A stretch of 64,000 bases of DNA from Phytophthora colocasiae (Eukaryota; Oomycota; Peronosporomycetes; Peronosporales; Peronosporaceae): contig JAGKQI010000047.1 of assembly GCA_018806915.1 (NCBI GenBank), positions 124,001-188,000 of the forward strand, read 5' to 3'. The notes beneath the pieces were generated by a model. The model was not told the DNA's origin and ran no database searches. It saw only the letters and a program-made list of their open reading frames with translations. Below are positions 12,001 through 21,531 of the stretch, piece after piece; the stretch's first letter is position 1, and each line of letters starts with the position of its first letter. Position numbers and translations under genes: made by a program.

Positions 12001-12365
12001 AAAGCGAGCAATGCAGGAAGGATCTGACACTTCCAGGACCGGTCTGCTGTGTTGGTTGTTGTCCAGGTGAAGCCTAATTTGTTTAATTCCGGCTGAGAGA
12101 TGGCCATTTGTGAGCTATAAAGTTTCTTGGTGTCATTGCTGCGACTGATAATTTGACCCAAATGCAGACCCCAAGTAGCTTGAGGCCATAACGGACTCGA
12201 GTGTGGAACGATAAAGTCTTCGGGGACGTCAGCGTGTCCGAAAAGCGACCGGAAGGTGCGTAATGCCGGCAAAAAGACTTGAAACCATTTTTTCTCCAGA
12301 CTGAGTGTTGCCTTACTATCTAAGACATCGCCAAACGAAGTGCCTTGACGACGTGAAGTCTCCAT
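9036..12365 (-). CDS. Protein with 13 helicase-associated-type repeats
   Basis: A single-exon ORF of 1109 residues starting at the ATG at 12365. It consists almost entirely of a repeated unit of about 80 residues. Each unit runs W..I.PAL..F...FG...VP, then F-V-V-P-S-x-x-P-W-P, then WGLxLGxIV, then a variable linker and L..LGF. I count 13 copies of the FVVP...W core (for example FIVPSESPWPKGTFGLSLG and FVVPTRSPWQETMWGVRLG). This layout resembles the helicase-associated domain of bacterial and oomycete proteins, a probable nucleic-acid-binding helical module, but no helicase motor is present. The C-terminus (after about residue 1030) is strongly basic with repeated R/K clusters. The molecular role is not known. 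The repeats have diverged in protein sequence, so the array is old. The stop is 73 bp from the convergent lactamase-like gene. Confidence 0.8.
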   Translation of the reverse strand: METSRRQGTSFGDVLDSKATLSLEKKWFQVFLPALRTFRSLFGHADVPEDFIVPHSSPLWPQATWGLHLGQIISRSNDTKKLYSSQMAISQPELNKLGFTWTTTNTADRSWKCQILPALLAFHREQGHCNVPATFVVPEWQSWPQEAWGLNLGAIVKRIRAGRSYADQSARDSTILNSVGFLWDPNDVEWQERILPALATVADEFRHSPFAPDFVVPSQYPWIKQTWGLKLGAFLNDPHKREQFSVQIVRDLNVLEGLGFQVNLSDETWVQQIVPLLRIFSTTFPTQYFVPKNFTIPRSQPWPRKMWGLNLGRIAAQNPKRMVKVENRWKQRREAPETMSLVSENRTQAWRIRIFPALVTFVQVFGDCRLGNHFTVPSELPWPKATWGLRLGAGMAEYCKNGTYFEQIGRDADRLDKLGFSFKLAGAPWEQLGAPLVKTFSTAYPCTVVPEGFVVPTRSPWQETMWGVRLGVLVRWNCQHMTDIENDWRVQVLKTVEIHHQVNGGTPIGDSCMVPSQSPWPSKTWGMDLALVLQRLQNGHCYDGHVVLARNSVARVKYTLHRQRDEAWESIFTALRIYSRHFGDCNVKLNFVVPNNLSWPKPVWNMPLGQIVEKMKMTGNFFTYIGRCAGRLSKLQFSLPLSNFAWEKKVAPLIATFAKLHPKDSNSFNIWGFTIPSEKPWPESSWGINLGLIIQWNQPRLEAIERDWKDQVLTANDVFQYENENKILRDDFVVPSRSPWPYQTWGRELRHITTCIQVGQHYGGHVAIANFQSTQACVVSSEENEQWKSILSALDVFFFVFGHCSVPDDFIVPSESPWPKGTFGLSLGRIVWEMENYGVFFTEVGLNADRLETLGFRYKLAESAWLEHVAPLLEMFAAQYPHEVLSEEFVVPSKGLWPEEMHGFRLGKIVSWCSRFNFSDQEQWEERKGPGSLEVYGYCKVPLSFKVPSELPWPKQMWGLKMETYLRQLNQCGDLFLSGGLHRALTSGNAFGFAFKLEMEGVSFRKAESENDTAPVEQIEEPFSPRSQLGKRFLPNDNCQRREGWIGSYSPEARRKRIRRFLKKREERVWAKEVKYTVRKSFADTRLRVKGRFVMKEDEKNLRELLSFT

Positions 12366-12530
12366 GGTGGAAACCTTTCCAGACGTACACTGTCCATAGA
12401 CTTATCGGATAAAATGCGAGAGTCCTATTTCGCAACGCAGCATATGACTGGTTCTGAGGGCATAAGATTAGCTCAAACAGCATCTCTGTCCATTCATTTT
12501 GATGCTCTACCACATTAGGCTCTGATGTTA

Positions 12531-12615
12531 ATAATTTTAAGCGGTTCTGCACCTCCCAACCTTAGGTTGCACCTCCCAACCTAAGGTTGGGAGGTGCAGA
12601 ACCGCTTAAAATTAT
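12531..12615. repeat. Perfect 35-bp palindrome with 15-nt loop
   Basis: Arms 12531-12565 and 12581-12615 are exact reverse complements over 35 bp, separated by 15 nt. The loop (GTTGCACCTCCCAAC) itself repeats part of the left arm, so GCACCTCCCAACCT occurs twice head to tail before the inverted arm. It lies 166 bp upstream of the start at 12365 and about 220 bp before the next plus-strand gene, in their shared upstream region. It may be a foldback MITE end or a template-switch product; no coding or target duplication is visible. Confidence 0.9.
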
Positions 12616-12835
12616 AAGGTTGAGGTTGACCTCATATCTATACAAGCAGAATATTCGCTTGCACATCAACTACAATCCATTCGAAATAGATACTCGTCGC
12701 ATCGAGCCCAGAGGTTCCGAAAAGTATCACAACCAAAAATTATGCATTTTGTAATTTCAACTGCATGTAGAGTCCGCCTACGAACGTGCATGTGCAAAAC
12801 TGAAGTTGCAGCGTGGCCATTTGTTGCCGACTGCC

Positions 12836-13803
12836 ATGCAGTTCGTGATGCCTCAAAATGCGGTGCTAAAGCAGCGTAACGCACTGACAGAGAAAGAAAT
12901 GCTGAATAAGACGATGCGCAATGCTCTGCACGGTCAGAGGTTATCATTTGCCAGCACGTTGTCCATGATCACACAGTTTTTCGTACGTGAACGTTGTCTG
13001 CTGTGAGGATCTCAGGTCATGATCTAATTTGTGCTTTGTATCTGCTGCAGCGCAACACTGCAACTGAGCCGTTCGACTTGCCTGCGCGACTCAGTAGTGA
13101 TCCGCTCGAACGTCAGACAGCACTACTGCGAATGAAGCATGACCGACTGCAAGTTGGGCACCATTTCATGCTCCAAAGATGCCATCGTCTGTCAGCGACG
13201 GAATTCTGCGACCGGAAGAAGTTTGAGGCTGCGAACGGAGATCTCGTGTCCCAGCGCTTTGAGGTCTTGCCGTTACCTGGAGCACACAGCGTCAAGGCGA
13301 TCATCGATGCACTCCAGTTCTTCGTGTACAACATTGAGATCAGCATTTCGGAAGCTGTGGGCGACATTAACATTCGCGAGAATGACGACGCTAAGCCAGG
13401 AAGTCCCGTAGCCCAGCACCGTCTAGTAGCTACAGTTGGTGGCGTGATCCAAACGGACACGAACAACGTGGCGTTCGCAGACTACCGACCAGCGGGACCT
13501 CCGGGTAGTGGGGAACACGAACTGGGATTGATGATCTGCGACTCCGTGGACGAAGACGAGCTGTATCCGTACCAGCCAGACACTCGCGTAAGGCAAGACA
13601 TGACGCAGATTACTCAAGTGACATGGCAAGAGCAAGAGAGTGGAGAGCCCATGATTGTCATGACAAGGTGGTGGTGCTTGAGGATCCGAAAATCCGACAT
13701 TTACGTGCCGCCATTTGTAGTGGAACGGATTCGGACTGGAGTGGACAAAGTGGGAGCTGCCATGTACGCGACTGCAAGACGTGCATGCATGTTGAACGTT
13801 TGA
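12836..13803 (+). CDS. Oomycete START-like/M96-type family protein, copy A
   Basis: First of two tandem paralogues. Exons: up to 12982, then 13051-13803, joined across a 68-nt GT/AG intron in phase. The first in-frame ATG is 12836, giving 299 residues. The open frame continues upstream to about 12755, and a further 5' exon like that of copy B is likely but not identified. The N-terminal part is helical (ALTEKEMLNKTMRNALHGQRLSFAST). The rest is a globular domain with FCDRKKFEAANGD, DDAKPGSPVAQHRLVATVGG, and a C-terminal MTRWWCLRIRKSDI block. I believe this is a large oomycete family often labelled M96 mating-specific or START-like, but that name is from memory and carries no functional proof. 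A lipid-binding fold is possible. Confidence 0.65.
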
Positions 13804-13985
13804 CAAGAGCTACTAGTACTAAGCACCGATACACCTACATTTGAATTGCATTCAGATTTGAAACATTCTAAAACTCATGGTAGCAAATCGTCTGAAAATT
13901 AGTGACTGAATTCTATGCCGAAAAGCACTGGAACGAGTCGTACGTAACCTTAACGACATTCTGCAGGTCAACGGAGGCAACTTCC

Positions 13986-15202
13986 ATGTCCGTTTCGCCT
14001 ACTAGGATTGCATTTGGTAGCTTTTCCGATGGAGTTGCAGACACTGATTCAGTACCAAAGTCCGTAAGACCATCCAAAAAGCATCTTCGTGCTCCAAAGC
14101 CGACGAAACCTAAAATTCGGACGTACATTCGCCGTCGAGTAAGTATTCCTCCATATTTGCTTGTTCTAGGTCAGGTAAATGAATTAATAATTCATTCATG
14201 TACGTATGCAGACTGAGATTAATGAGCTACAAGACGAGATGGAGCATTTGAAGAAGAAATTGATCCAGTACGAGACCAGGAATCAGATCCTCAAACATCA
14301 AGAAACGGTAGCAGAGCGAGAAATGACGAACAAAGTAATGCGTGACGCTCTCCACGCCCAACGACTCTTCTTCGCCAGTACAGCGTCCATGCTCACTCAG
14401 TTCTACGTACGTTTATCCTCTTTGAAAAGTTTAAAAAAAAAACTAAATTCCTGTGTGAGTTTTTATTCCAGCGCGACAATGTTACTGAACCATTCGACTT
14501 GCCTGCAATTCTCAGTCGAGACCCAGTCGAACGTGAAGCTTCTCTACTACGAATGAAGAACGACCGACTGGAAGTTGCTCGGCATTTCATGAACATTACC
14601 GAATGACGTCCGAATTCTGCGATCGGAAGAAGTTTGAGGCGACAAATGGAGATTTCGTATCCCTGCGCTTCGAGATCGTCCCTCTGACTGGAGCGAGCAG
14701 TATTAAATCCATCATGGACGCACTCCAGGACTCTGTTTACAACCTCGAAATTAGCATTTCTGAAGCAATTGGCGACATTTCGGTGCGTGAAAATGACGAC
14801 GCGATTCCTGGCAGTCAAGTAGCTCAACACCGTCTTGTTGCTACAGTAGCAAATCACGTACAAACAGACACCAACACCGTAGCGTTTGCTGAATACCAGC
14901 CAGCATCAAATGGAGAACGGGAGTTGGGTCTAATGATCGGAGACGCTGTGGATGAAGACGAATTGTACCCGTATCATTCAGAATCTCGAGTTCGTCAGGA
15001 TATGACGGTGATCACATCAGTTGCTTGGCATGAAGGGGAGCAGGAAGAGCCTATGATTGTCATGACGCGGTGGTGGTGCTTGAGGCTGAGGAAATCTCAC
15101 ATTGACGTACCGCCGTTCGTAGTGGATCGAATCTGTACTGGAGTGGAAAAAGTCGCAGAGGCAATGCTCTTGACTGCTCGACGTGCTGGCGGGTTACGAT
15201 AA
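13986..15202 (+). pseudogene. Paralogue B of the same family, with frameshift
   Basis: Second tandem copy. Exons 13986-14138, 14212-14406 and from 14472 join across introns of 73 and 65 nt. The second intron is at the same place as the intron of copy A (TQFF/Y | R-D/N). The start ATG at 13986 gives a Ser/Lys/Pro-rich head (KKHLRAPKPTKPK), then a coiled coil (EINELQDEMEHLKKKLIQYE). In exon 3 the frame runs to a TGA just after HFMN, and the homologous sequence resumes in another frame at 14603 (MTSEFCDRKKFEATNGD). Against copy A, B lacks 10 nt here, which is not a multiple of three. The downstream 199 residues are otherwise open and well conserved. So this is either a recent pseudogene, a two-ORF locus or an assembly error. 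Confidence 0.65.
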
Positions 15203-15375
15203 ATGAATAGTTGATGCACAATAGCCATTTTGATTGTTTTTTTTTTACGATGGAAGAGCACGAGCTTTTAGCTCATCTAGGAAATTTGTAGCGGGGGAAG
15301 CAGAAGTCGGTGCTGTAGTACTTTCAGTGCTGGTAGAGACCCTTTTCGAAGCATTTTTTAGCTCATCTAGGAAAT

Positions 15376-18300
15376 TCATGGGTTTTTGAGGCGTGGCTGG
15401 AATTGGGTCCCCACCAGAATTGGGTCCCCACCAGCTTTACGTTTGAGCTCATCCAAGAAATTCATGGGTTTCTTGGTTGTCTTGTTTTCACTACCGACGT
15501 CAGTACCCGATGACTTACGTTGAAAGCGATTCTGCAATTCGCCCAGGAAGTTGCCTGCGAAAGGTGAAGGTGGAGGACGTGTTGGACTTGAAGTGGACGT
15601 CTCCTCTGTCTTTCGAGCTTCAAGGAGCTTCAATAAAGCTTTGGATTTCGGTTGTACAACAACTGGAGGCTTTGGTGCCTTGATTTCCTCTTCTTTATCC
15701 GATTTTGGTGTTGAAGGCAACAATCGAGACCCTCGTGGTGTTTTGACAGCAGATTCATCACTTTTCTCTGTCGCGAAGGCCTTTGCTTTTGGAGATGGAG
15801 ACACAAAACTCCCCCCTTTCCCTGGCGTCACACGCGTGGGACTGCAAAAGTCCTTCTCCAGGAACTGAAGCACTCCAACAGCAACTTGAAGAGACTTGAC
15901 CCGCTTGAAACCACGTGAAAGAGGTGCGTTCTCTGTCTGTAGTTCCGATACAGCGTTAGGTACTGTATTAGATGTCGGTGCTTTATCTTCCAGTTGCATT
16001 AACCTCGTAGCCTCCAACTCTGCTTCGGTCAAAGGAGATACTTCTGCCTCCAATTTGGTCATTGAGTCGACTGGAGTCACCTTTGTCTCCTCAGCAACTT
16101 CGTTAATATCAAGACTGCGTTTGGCGATAGCACTATCCAATTCCTTTCTCCGAGCCTCTGCTTCTTCTTCAACGGATAATTTCTTGAATTCTGCACGTTC
16201 TCGAGGTTGAATGTCAATTTCTGCAGGAAAAGGACCACGGATCCGAGACAAGTTGCGGGTTTCCGGGTCGAGAGCTCGGATCTGTGCTACTTCCGCTTGA
16301 TACTGTTCAAATGAAGGCGCCATCGTGCTCCAAGCACGCTCGCCATGTGCTAATTCACCTTTGGCGGCATCTCGCTCTTTACAGAGCGCCAAATGCTGCT
16401 GTTTGGCTTCATCTCGTAATGCAATCAGCGTTGATTTCCCAAATGAACGCAATAATTCTTCATTTCGAGCATCTTCAGCCACTGCAACGTACTCCGCTTT
16501 GGCTTGTGGAATGAGCTCATCGTCCAGTTTCTTCAATCGAACACGTTTTGCCTCCAGTCGAGCTCGTTGTCGCTCGAATTTCTCCAATCTACTGTCAATT
16601 TCAGCGTCTGTAGGGTAGCAGAAAATAGGGTTTAGCTGCTGTCTTGCAGTCAGATCTGGCAGATGAACTTCTCGACGTGCTCGCTTTACCGGATCCCAAC
16701 CAGCTTTGATGGTTTCACGTTGCTGTTGAGCTGCAAGTTGTCGAACGTGATCAATGTAAGATGATCGCCACGCATTCTTCCGTCCGTCCTTGTCAAAGGC
16801 GAAATTGTCCGGTAAAACTCTGGCTAAAGCTCGAAGCTCCTGAATGTCATAGTTGCCGAAATCCAGGAAGAACGACGCGCTCTCAATAGCTAGAAAGTTG
16901 GCTCGAGTGATATCATCTTCGTGTGTTACCAGCCAGTGGAGAAATCGATTCGTCTTGAGATAAGCAGCCAGATCGTACGTGTACAACACTCCTCCTTCTT
17001 GAGCTCGAGCAATGAGATTTTCTACTGACAGATCCGCGATGTCGAATGGGATAAACGTTCGCATTAGCGCCAGACTCTCCTCGTTCTTCTCACGCTGAGT
17101 TTCCTGCCATTTGGCCTCTCGTTTTCTCATTTCATCGACAAATTCCTTGGCTTGTTCCCTTCGTGTCTTCCAGATCTCCACATCTCGCATGGTGCGCTCC
17201 AAGTCAATTTCAGTTCGTTTCAAGTCGTGAGCTCGAGACGCAGTGATTCTTGAAGCTAATTGAGTGGCTTGAGAGCACAAGGAGGACAAACGATCGCTGC
17301 CTTGAGTGCATTCTGGAATCGTGCGAAGAGTGTACAGTAACGAACGTTTAGCTTCGTGTGTCTGCTCTGAAATGACACAAGGCGCCAAGTCTTCGGCAGC
17401 GAAAGATGCTCCAAAACGGTCTGTTTCCGTCCCGAGCCACTCCAGAAGTGTTTGGAGCACGCCTTGCTCCGTTTTAAGCACTTGTTGCACAGCTAACACC
17501 TCTTCTTTGATTTTTTCCAGTCGTTTGGTAGTTCTTAGCTCCAGTTCGGCAGTAGAAGCCACAGTGCTATGGTCTAACTTGGCTCGCTGGAGTTCGGCTT
17601 GCACTCGAGTGGAAAGTAAAGTCTTTTTCGTTTCGACCATTTCTGACTGGTAACTGGTGGCTCGTGCTTTCAACTCGGCCACTTGATGGGCCTGTTTCTC
17701 TAATGATCGCAGTTTAGCAGCTAACGCCACATTCGCTTTATCTTCGTCCTCACAACGTGCAGGTCGGGATAACTCCTGCATTTCAAACACTAATCGGTCA
17801 TAACGTTCCTCACAGGCTGCGAGATGTTTGTCTGCTGCTACAAAGGCATTTCCTTTCGAACTCTCCACTTTCCACAGTAAATCTTCGTCTGAAATCCCTA
17901 GAGAAGCCTTGAGCACGTTCACTTGTTCCTGGAGCTTCTCTATTTTGTTATCACGGCGAATAAACGAAGCTCGTGGATGACTAAAGTCAGAACTTCCCGT
18001 ACTGCAATTGATAGGAGACGTATCAGTCTCGATAGGCGCTACACTTGGCCGTCGACGGCCTCCAAGCCCTGGTGTCATAATTGGAGAAGAAGTACGACGA
18101 GAAACTTGCACTAAAACCGGTTCCTGCTGCTGTTGCTGCTGGAAAATCGTCGAGTAAGTCCTGACTTTCTGCTGTGGTTGAACTGGAGCTGTCGACGGTC
18201 TTCGCATGGATCCGGAATGTGGAGAGATCATACTTGCTCGAGTTCCTCTTCCCATCGCAACCTCGGGGTTCCCAGTAGTAATTGAAGCTCGACTACTCAT

Positions 18301-18984
18301 CGATTGAAAGCCAACGTGCTGGTTCTGACGTACTTGCTGAGATGCATTTGATGTACTAGTGGCGTTTACTTTCCGGTTTTTCCCTGATGAACTTGTAAAT
18401 CTTAATCGTCCTGGATCTTTCTTAGCAGCTTTAGGCGACGGTGGCTTCCTGGTTGTAGCAATTTTACGTCGCGGAGCTACTGCAGCTCGACTTGCCATCG
18501 TTGACTGTAAGGAATAAGTTTTTGCGAATGTTGTAGTAGCAGTAGGAGATCGACCACCGGTAGGCACGTACACTGAGCTGCTTCGTGGACTGACGATGTC
18601 AATTGCAGCTAAATCCTTCGGTTTTAATCCGACTGATGTTCGCTTCGTTGTAGCTGAGCTTCTAGAGACTTGATTAGCTGCAGGTTTGGGGAGTTTTGGG
18701 GCAGTAGACGCGGCTGTTTCCGACTTTTTAGGTTCTCTTGAGCCTGTGGTAGTGCTGCCCATTGTAACTTTACTAACGGGAGACTTCTCCAGTCCGAATT
18801 GACTGTAAATGTGTTGCTTATGGGCTAGAAACTCTCGCCCTTCCGTGTACAAACGCAGACACGCAGCAGCAGCCACGTTCCGCTTTGGGGCTGGAGATTT
18901 GATACTTTTTGAAGAGAGAACGGAGCTGGGAGACGTTGAAGCTGGGAAGTTCTGCTGATGGACACAAGGTCCTCTACGCTTCAT
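15376..18984 (-). CDS. Large coiled-coil protein with C-terminal FLDELK repeats
   Basis: A single-exon ORF of 1202 residues from the ATG at 18984; not assigned to a known family. Residues 1-350 are low-complexity and Ser/Thr/Pro/Arg-rich. Long coiled coils follow (about 350-660 and 860-1000) around a conserved-looking helical block (NLIARAQEGGVLYTYDLAAYLK, FLHWLVTHEDDITRANFLAIES). The tail is Pro/Lys-rich with short motifs NFLGELQNRF and MNFLDELKRKAGG, which resemble the helix of actin-binding WH2 motifs. A cytoskeletal role is inference. The stop seems to result from a 17-bp tandem duplication (15401-15417 and 15418-15434). Without the second copy the frame would run on to about 15245 through two more FLDELK motifs. 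Upstream 209 bp are shared with the divergent gene at 19194. Confidence 0.8.
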   Translation of the reverse strand: MKRRGPCVHQQNFPASTSPSSVLSSKSIKSPAPKRNVAAAACLRLYTEGREFLAHKQHIYSQFGLEKSPVSKVTMGSTTTGSREPKKSETAASTAPKLPKPAANQVSRSSATTKRTSVGLKPKDLAAIDIVSPRSSSVYVPTGGRSPTATTTFAKTYSLQSTMASRAAVAPRRKIATTRKPPSPKAAKKDPGRLRFTSSSGKNRKVNATSTSNASQQVRQNQHVGFQSMSSRASITTGNPEVAMGRGTRASMISPHSGSMRRPSTAPVQPQQKVRTYSTIFQQQQQQEPVLVQVSRRTSSPIMTPGLGGRRRPSVAPIETDTSPINCSTGSSDFSHPRASFIRRDNKIEKLQEQVNVLKASLGISDEDLLWKVESSKGNAFVAADKHLAACEERYDRLVFEMQELSRPARCEDEDKANVALAAKLRSLEKQAHQVAELKARATSYQSEMVETKKTLLSTRVQAELQRAKLDHSTVASTAELELRTTKRLEKIKEEVLAVQQVLKTEQGVLQTLLEWLGTETDRFGASFAAEDLAPCVISEQTHEAKRSLLYTLRTIPECTQGSDRLSSLCSQATQLASRITASRAHDLKRTEIDLERTMRDVEIWKTRREQAKEFVDEMRKREAKWQETQREKNEESLALMRTFIPFDIADLSVENLIARAQEGGVLYTYDLAAYLKTNRFLHWLVTHEDDITRANFLAIESASFFLDFGNYDIQELRALARVLPDNFAFDKDGRKNAWRSSYIDHVRQLAAQQQRETIKAGWDPVKRARREVHLPDLTARQQLNPIFCYPTDAEIDSRLEKFERQRARLEAKRVRLKKLDDELIPQAKAEYVAVAEDARNEELLRSFGKSTLIALRDEAKQQHLALCKERDAAKGELAHGERAWSTMAPSFEQYQAEVAQIRALDPETRNLSRIRGPFPAEIDIQPRERAEFKKLSVEEEAEARRKELDSAIAKRSLDINEVAEETKVTPVDSMTKLEAEVSPLTEAELEATRLMQLEDKAPTSNTVPNAVSELQTENAPLSRGFKRVKSLQVAVGVLQFLEKDFCSPTRVTPGKGGSFVSPSPKAKAFATEKSDESAVKTPRGSRLLPSTPKSDKEEEIKAPKPPVVVQPKSKALLKLLEARKTEETSTSSPTRPPPSPFAGNFLGELQNRFQRKSSGTDVGSENKTTKKPMNFLDELKRKAGGDPILVGTQFQPRLKNP
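15401..15434 (-). repeat. 17-bp tandem duplication that shifts the frame
   Basis: The unit AATTGGGTCCCCACCAG (plus strand) occurs twice in a row with no difference between copies. Seventeen is not a multiple of three, so the second copy shifts the frame of the coiled-coil gene near its 3' end. Perfect identity points to a recent event or an assembly artefact. Confidence 0.95.
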
Positions 18985-19193
18985 ACTCTAAGAGACTCCC
19001 AACCTGCCGTAAATGCAGCATCTCGCATAAGCATCTATTCTTGCTCACTTCAACATGGTTTAACAAATATCAGTAGATAGTCAGTGATTATAACGATAAT
19101 TGCATCAGTGACGTCAATTGACCAATGATACATGCAGGATGTTCACTTATATCAGTAAACAATGTACTTTAATCGCAATCTTCAATCTACACG
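18985..19193. promoter_or_regulatory. Shared divergent upstream region
   Basis: 209 bp lie between the start of the minus-strand coiled-coil gene and the plus-strand ankyrin/DHHC gene, so both promoters must fit here or overlap. GCTCACTTCAACATGG at 19043-19058 partly matches the oomycete initiator consensus (GCTCATTYY...). No TATA box is convincing. The site is a candidate only. Confidence 0.3.
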
Positions 19194-21490
19194 ATGCCGC
19201 CGCCACTTCGCCTCGTATGCGCGTCCTGCAGCGTCGTGGGGGCTGGTTCCTCGTGCTCTAAATGCGGTGGGGAGCTCTCTGCACCTTCTGCGTTGGATTG
19301 TGCGAAGTTGGGGTTACTTCCAGAGCTACAGGAGCTAGTGAAGCAGGTGAAAAAAGAGAAAATATTTTTTTTTTCTCCTTGTTTTTATCTTATCCGATAT
19401 TTTTTTAATGGTTGCAGGATCCAGATTTCGACGTGAATTTTTATGACGAAGCGTCCAAAGCAACAATACTGCACCATGCTGCTATCAGTGGCAAAATGGG
19501 TGTACTTGAGTGAGTTCTATAGATTGTAGCTGTAATGAACTGCGTTATAACTGAAGAAACATTTTTTTTATAGGTTTTTACTTGGAAACGAAGAGTTAAA
19601 AGCTCAAATGAAGGTGGACGCTCCAGGAGGAGAGATGCAGACAACGCCGCTCTTCTGGGCTGCTTACCACAATCAAATCTACTCGGTGGAGCTGTTACTT
19701 CGAAACGGAGCAGATCCAAACGTCCGTGATGAATTGGGGTTTACACCATTCTTGGTGGCAATTCAACGCTGTTTCCCAATTACAGCAGCGTATCTGGTGG
19801 CAAAAGGGTCGGACGTGAACCAAAGGATGCAAGGTGAGCTGAATTTTTACTGCTAAATGCTTTTAGATGTTTTTATTTTACACTTTTTAATGAGCAGATG
19901 CAAGTCAGAAGACGGCGCTGATGTTGCTTTGTCAGCCTCAGCAGTTCCACTTGGACTCGTTCCGTATGGTTCTCAGTCTGCAAGCCTCGATCAACGCACA
20001 AGATGCTGATGGCAATACTGGTACATTGAAGATTTAAGTTAATGTTGTTTGGCTTCGTTTTCTAACTGGAGCTACGTACAGCTCTTCATCATGCGGCAAT
20101 GAACAATATACCCATGGCCGTGCGAATGCTGCTGGATATGAGAGCTGACACTACCATTGTAAACAAGGAAGGGTTTACGGCGTTAGCAATCGCACGTGTT
20201 CGTCTTCGTCCGGACTCCACAGCGCGTCACCTTTTGACAGAAGACGAGCAGCTTCAGAATCTCGCTCGAAGCACTTCCATCCCAGTACGTATTGGGCATA
20301 TCTCTCTGTAATTCATTGTACTCATCTCGCTCATCTTCTACCAGAAACAAACACTCGAGGACAATGTCTACAAGCTCGCCTTTTTCGTGCCGTGGATTAT
20401 GTTTCCTCTTGCCTATTACGTGATCCTGACCGTCAGTGGAACGCTCTACATCATCCTCTCGCTTTCTGGTCTGCTGGTTGCTGCGATGCTGCTGCTTAAA
20501 CTTCTCCAGCGTGGTTCCTACGGTGACAAGCGCAAGGCAGCATCTCTCATGTTTGGGATCAACGTCGCTTCAATCGTTTATCTCGTTGCCTGCTTTCCAC
20601 GGTTCAGTGGCTACTGCAGCACTGGATTCTGTGCGTTTATGACAGTTTCTATCGCTATGCTCGGGATCACACTGTACACAACAGCCACTTCGGATCCGGG
20701 CGAAGTGTTCACTTCATACGACGAGAAGTTACATGTAAGTTTCCCCCAGCTTTCTTTTACTGAAGACGTCCCGGCATACTAATTCTCCTGTCCAAATGGT
20801 TGATAGAATATACGCTGGCTCGTTGAATCGAAGTTACCAAGCGCGACGAAACTGTGTCTAACATGCTTACACAAGAGACCGCTGCGTGGAAAACACTGTG
20901 CTGAGTTGAACTCTTGTATCGCAAAGTTCGACCATTACTGTCCCTTTGTGGTAAATGCCATCGGGGCTCGCAACCACGCAGCTTTCCTTGGCTTCCTCTT
21001 GTCGGCAGTATTGTCCATTGGACTGGAGCTTGTCGCCTGCTGGCGTTTTGCCCGTGCTCAACCTGAGCTTGTTGCGGATTTCACTGTTCAGTGGCAGTGG
21101 TGGAAGTGGAACACGTCATTGTGGACTCTCCTGGTGGGTGGTGGAACTGCTGTCAGTACCCCCGGGCTGTTCGATTGGATCTGGAGCGTTGCCCATTTCC
21201 AGCCACTGCTCTTCTGCGTCATGTGGCTGGATGTCGTGCAGATTGCTTGGATTGCCTACATGCTCTTGTTCCACACTTACCTCATGTGCGCAGCCCTCAC
21301 GACGAATGAGGTCGTGAAGAACGAAAATCTCGATCGTGCGTACTCCCGTGGTATCCTCAACAATGTAGTGGACTTCCTCAGTCTGCCAGGACAACGTCCA
21401 GTGGACTGGCGTCGCATTTACAACCTGGACGAGTTCAAGAGTCAAGTGGAGGCCGGCGCCGAGTCAGGCCGAATGCGCAAGGACTTGTAA
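19194..21490 (+). CDS. Akr1-like ankyrin-repeat palmitoyltransferase (DHYC)
   Basis: Protein S-acyltransferase that would attach palmitate to cysteines of partner proteins, probably at Golgi or endosomal membranes. Seven exons fit in phase: 19194-19346, 19418-19509, 19574-19833, 19898-20020, 20082-20284, 20345-20734 and 20807-21490, giving 634 residues; the introns are 60-72 nt. The N-terminus has a small Cys cluster (CASCSVVGAGSSCSKCGG). Ankyrin repeats follow (TILHHAAISGKMGVLE, TTPLFWAAYHNQIYSVELLL, TALHHAAMNN). Membrane segments flank the Cys-rich domain CLTCLHKRPLRGKHC...CIAKFDHYCPFVVNAIGARN. The core motif is DHYC, not DHHC (about residue 449), as in yeast Akr1-type enzymes, which are active. 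A TTxE-like motif is visible (LTTNE). Ankyrins plus DHYC support the Akr1/HIP14 type. The stop is 41 bp from the convergent RsmH gene. Confidence 0.93.
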
Positions 21491-21531
21491 ACACAAGAAG
21501 AAGCTGTCGAAATAACTGACGTGATCTTCAA

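Noticed and set aside
19441..19719. Minus-strand ORF across the ankyrin exons
   Set aside because: Shadow of the DHHC gene, whose exons join in phase and give clear ankyrin repeats.
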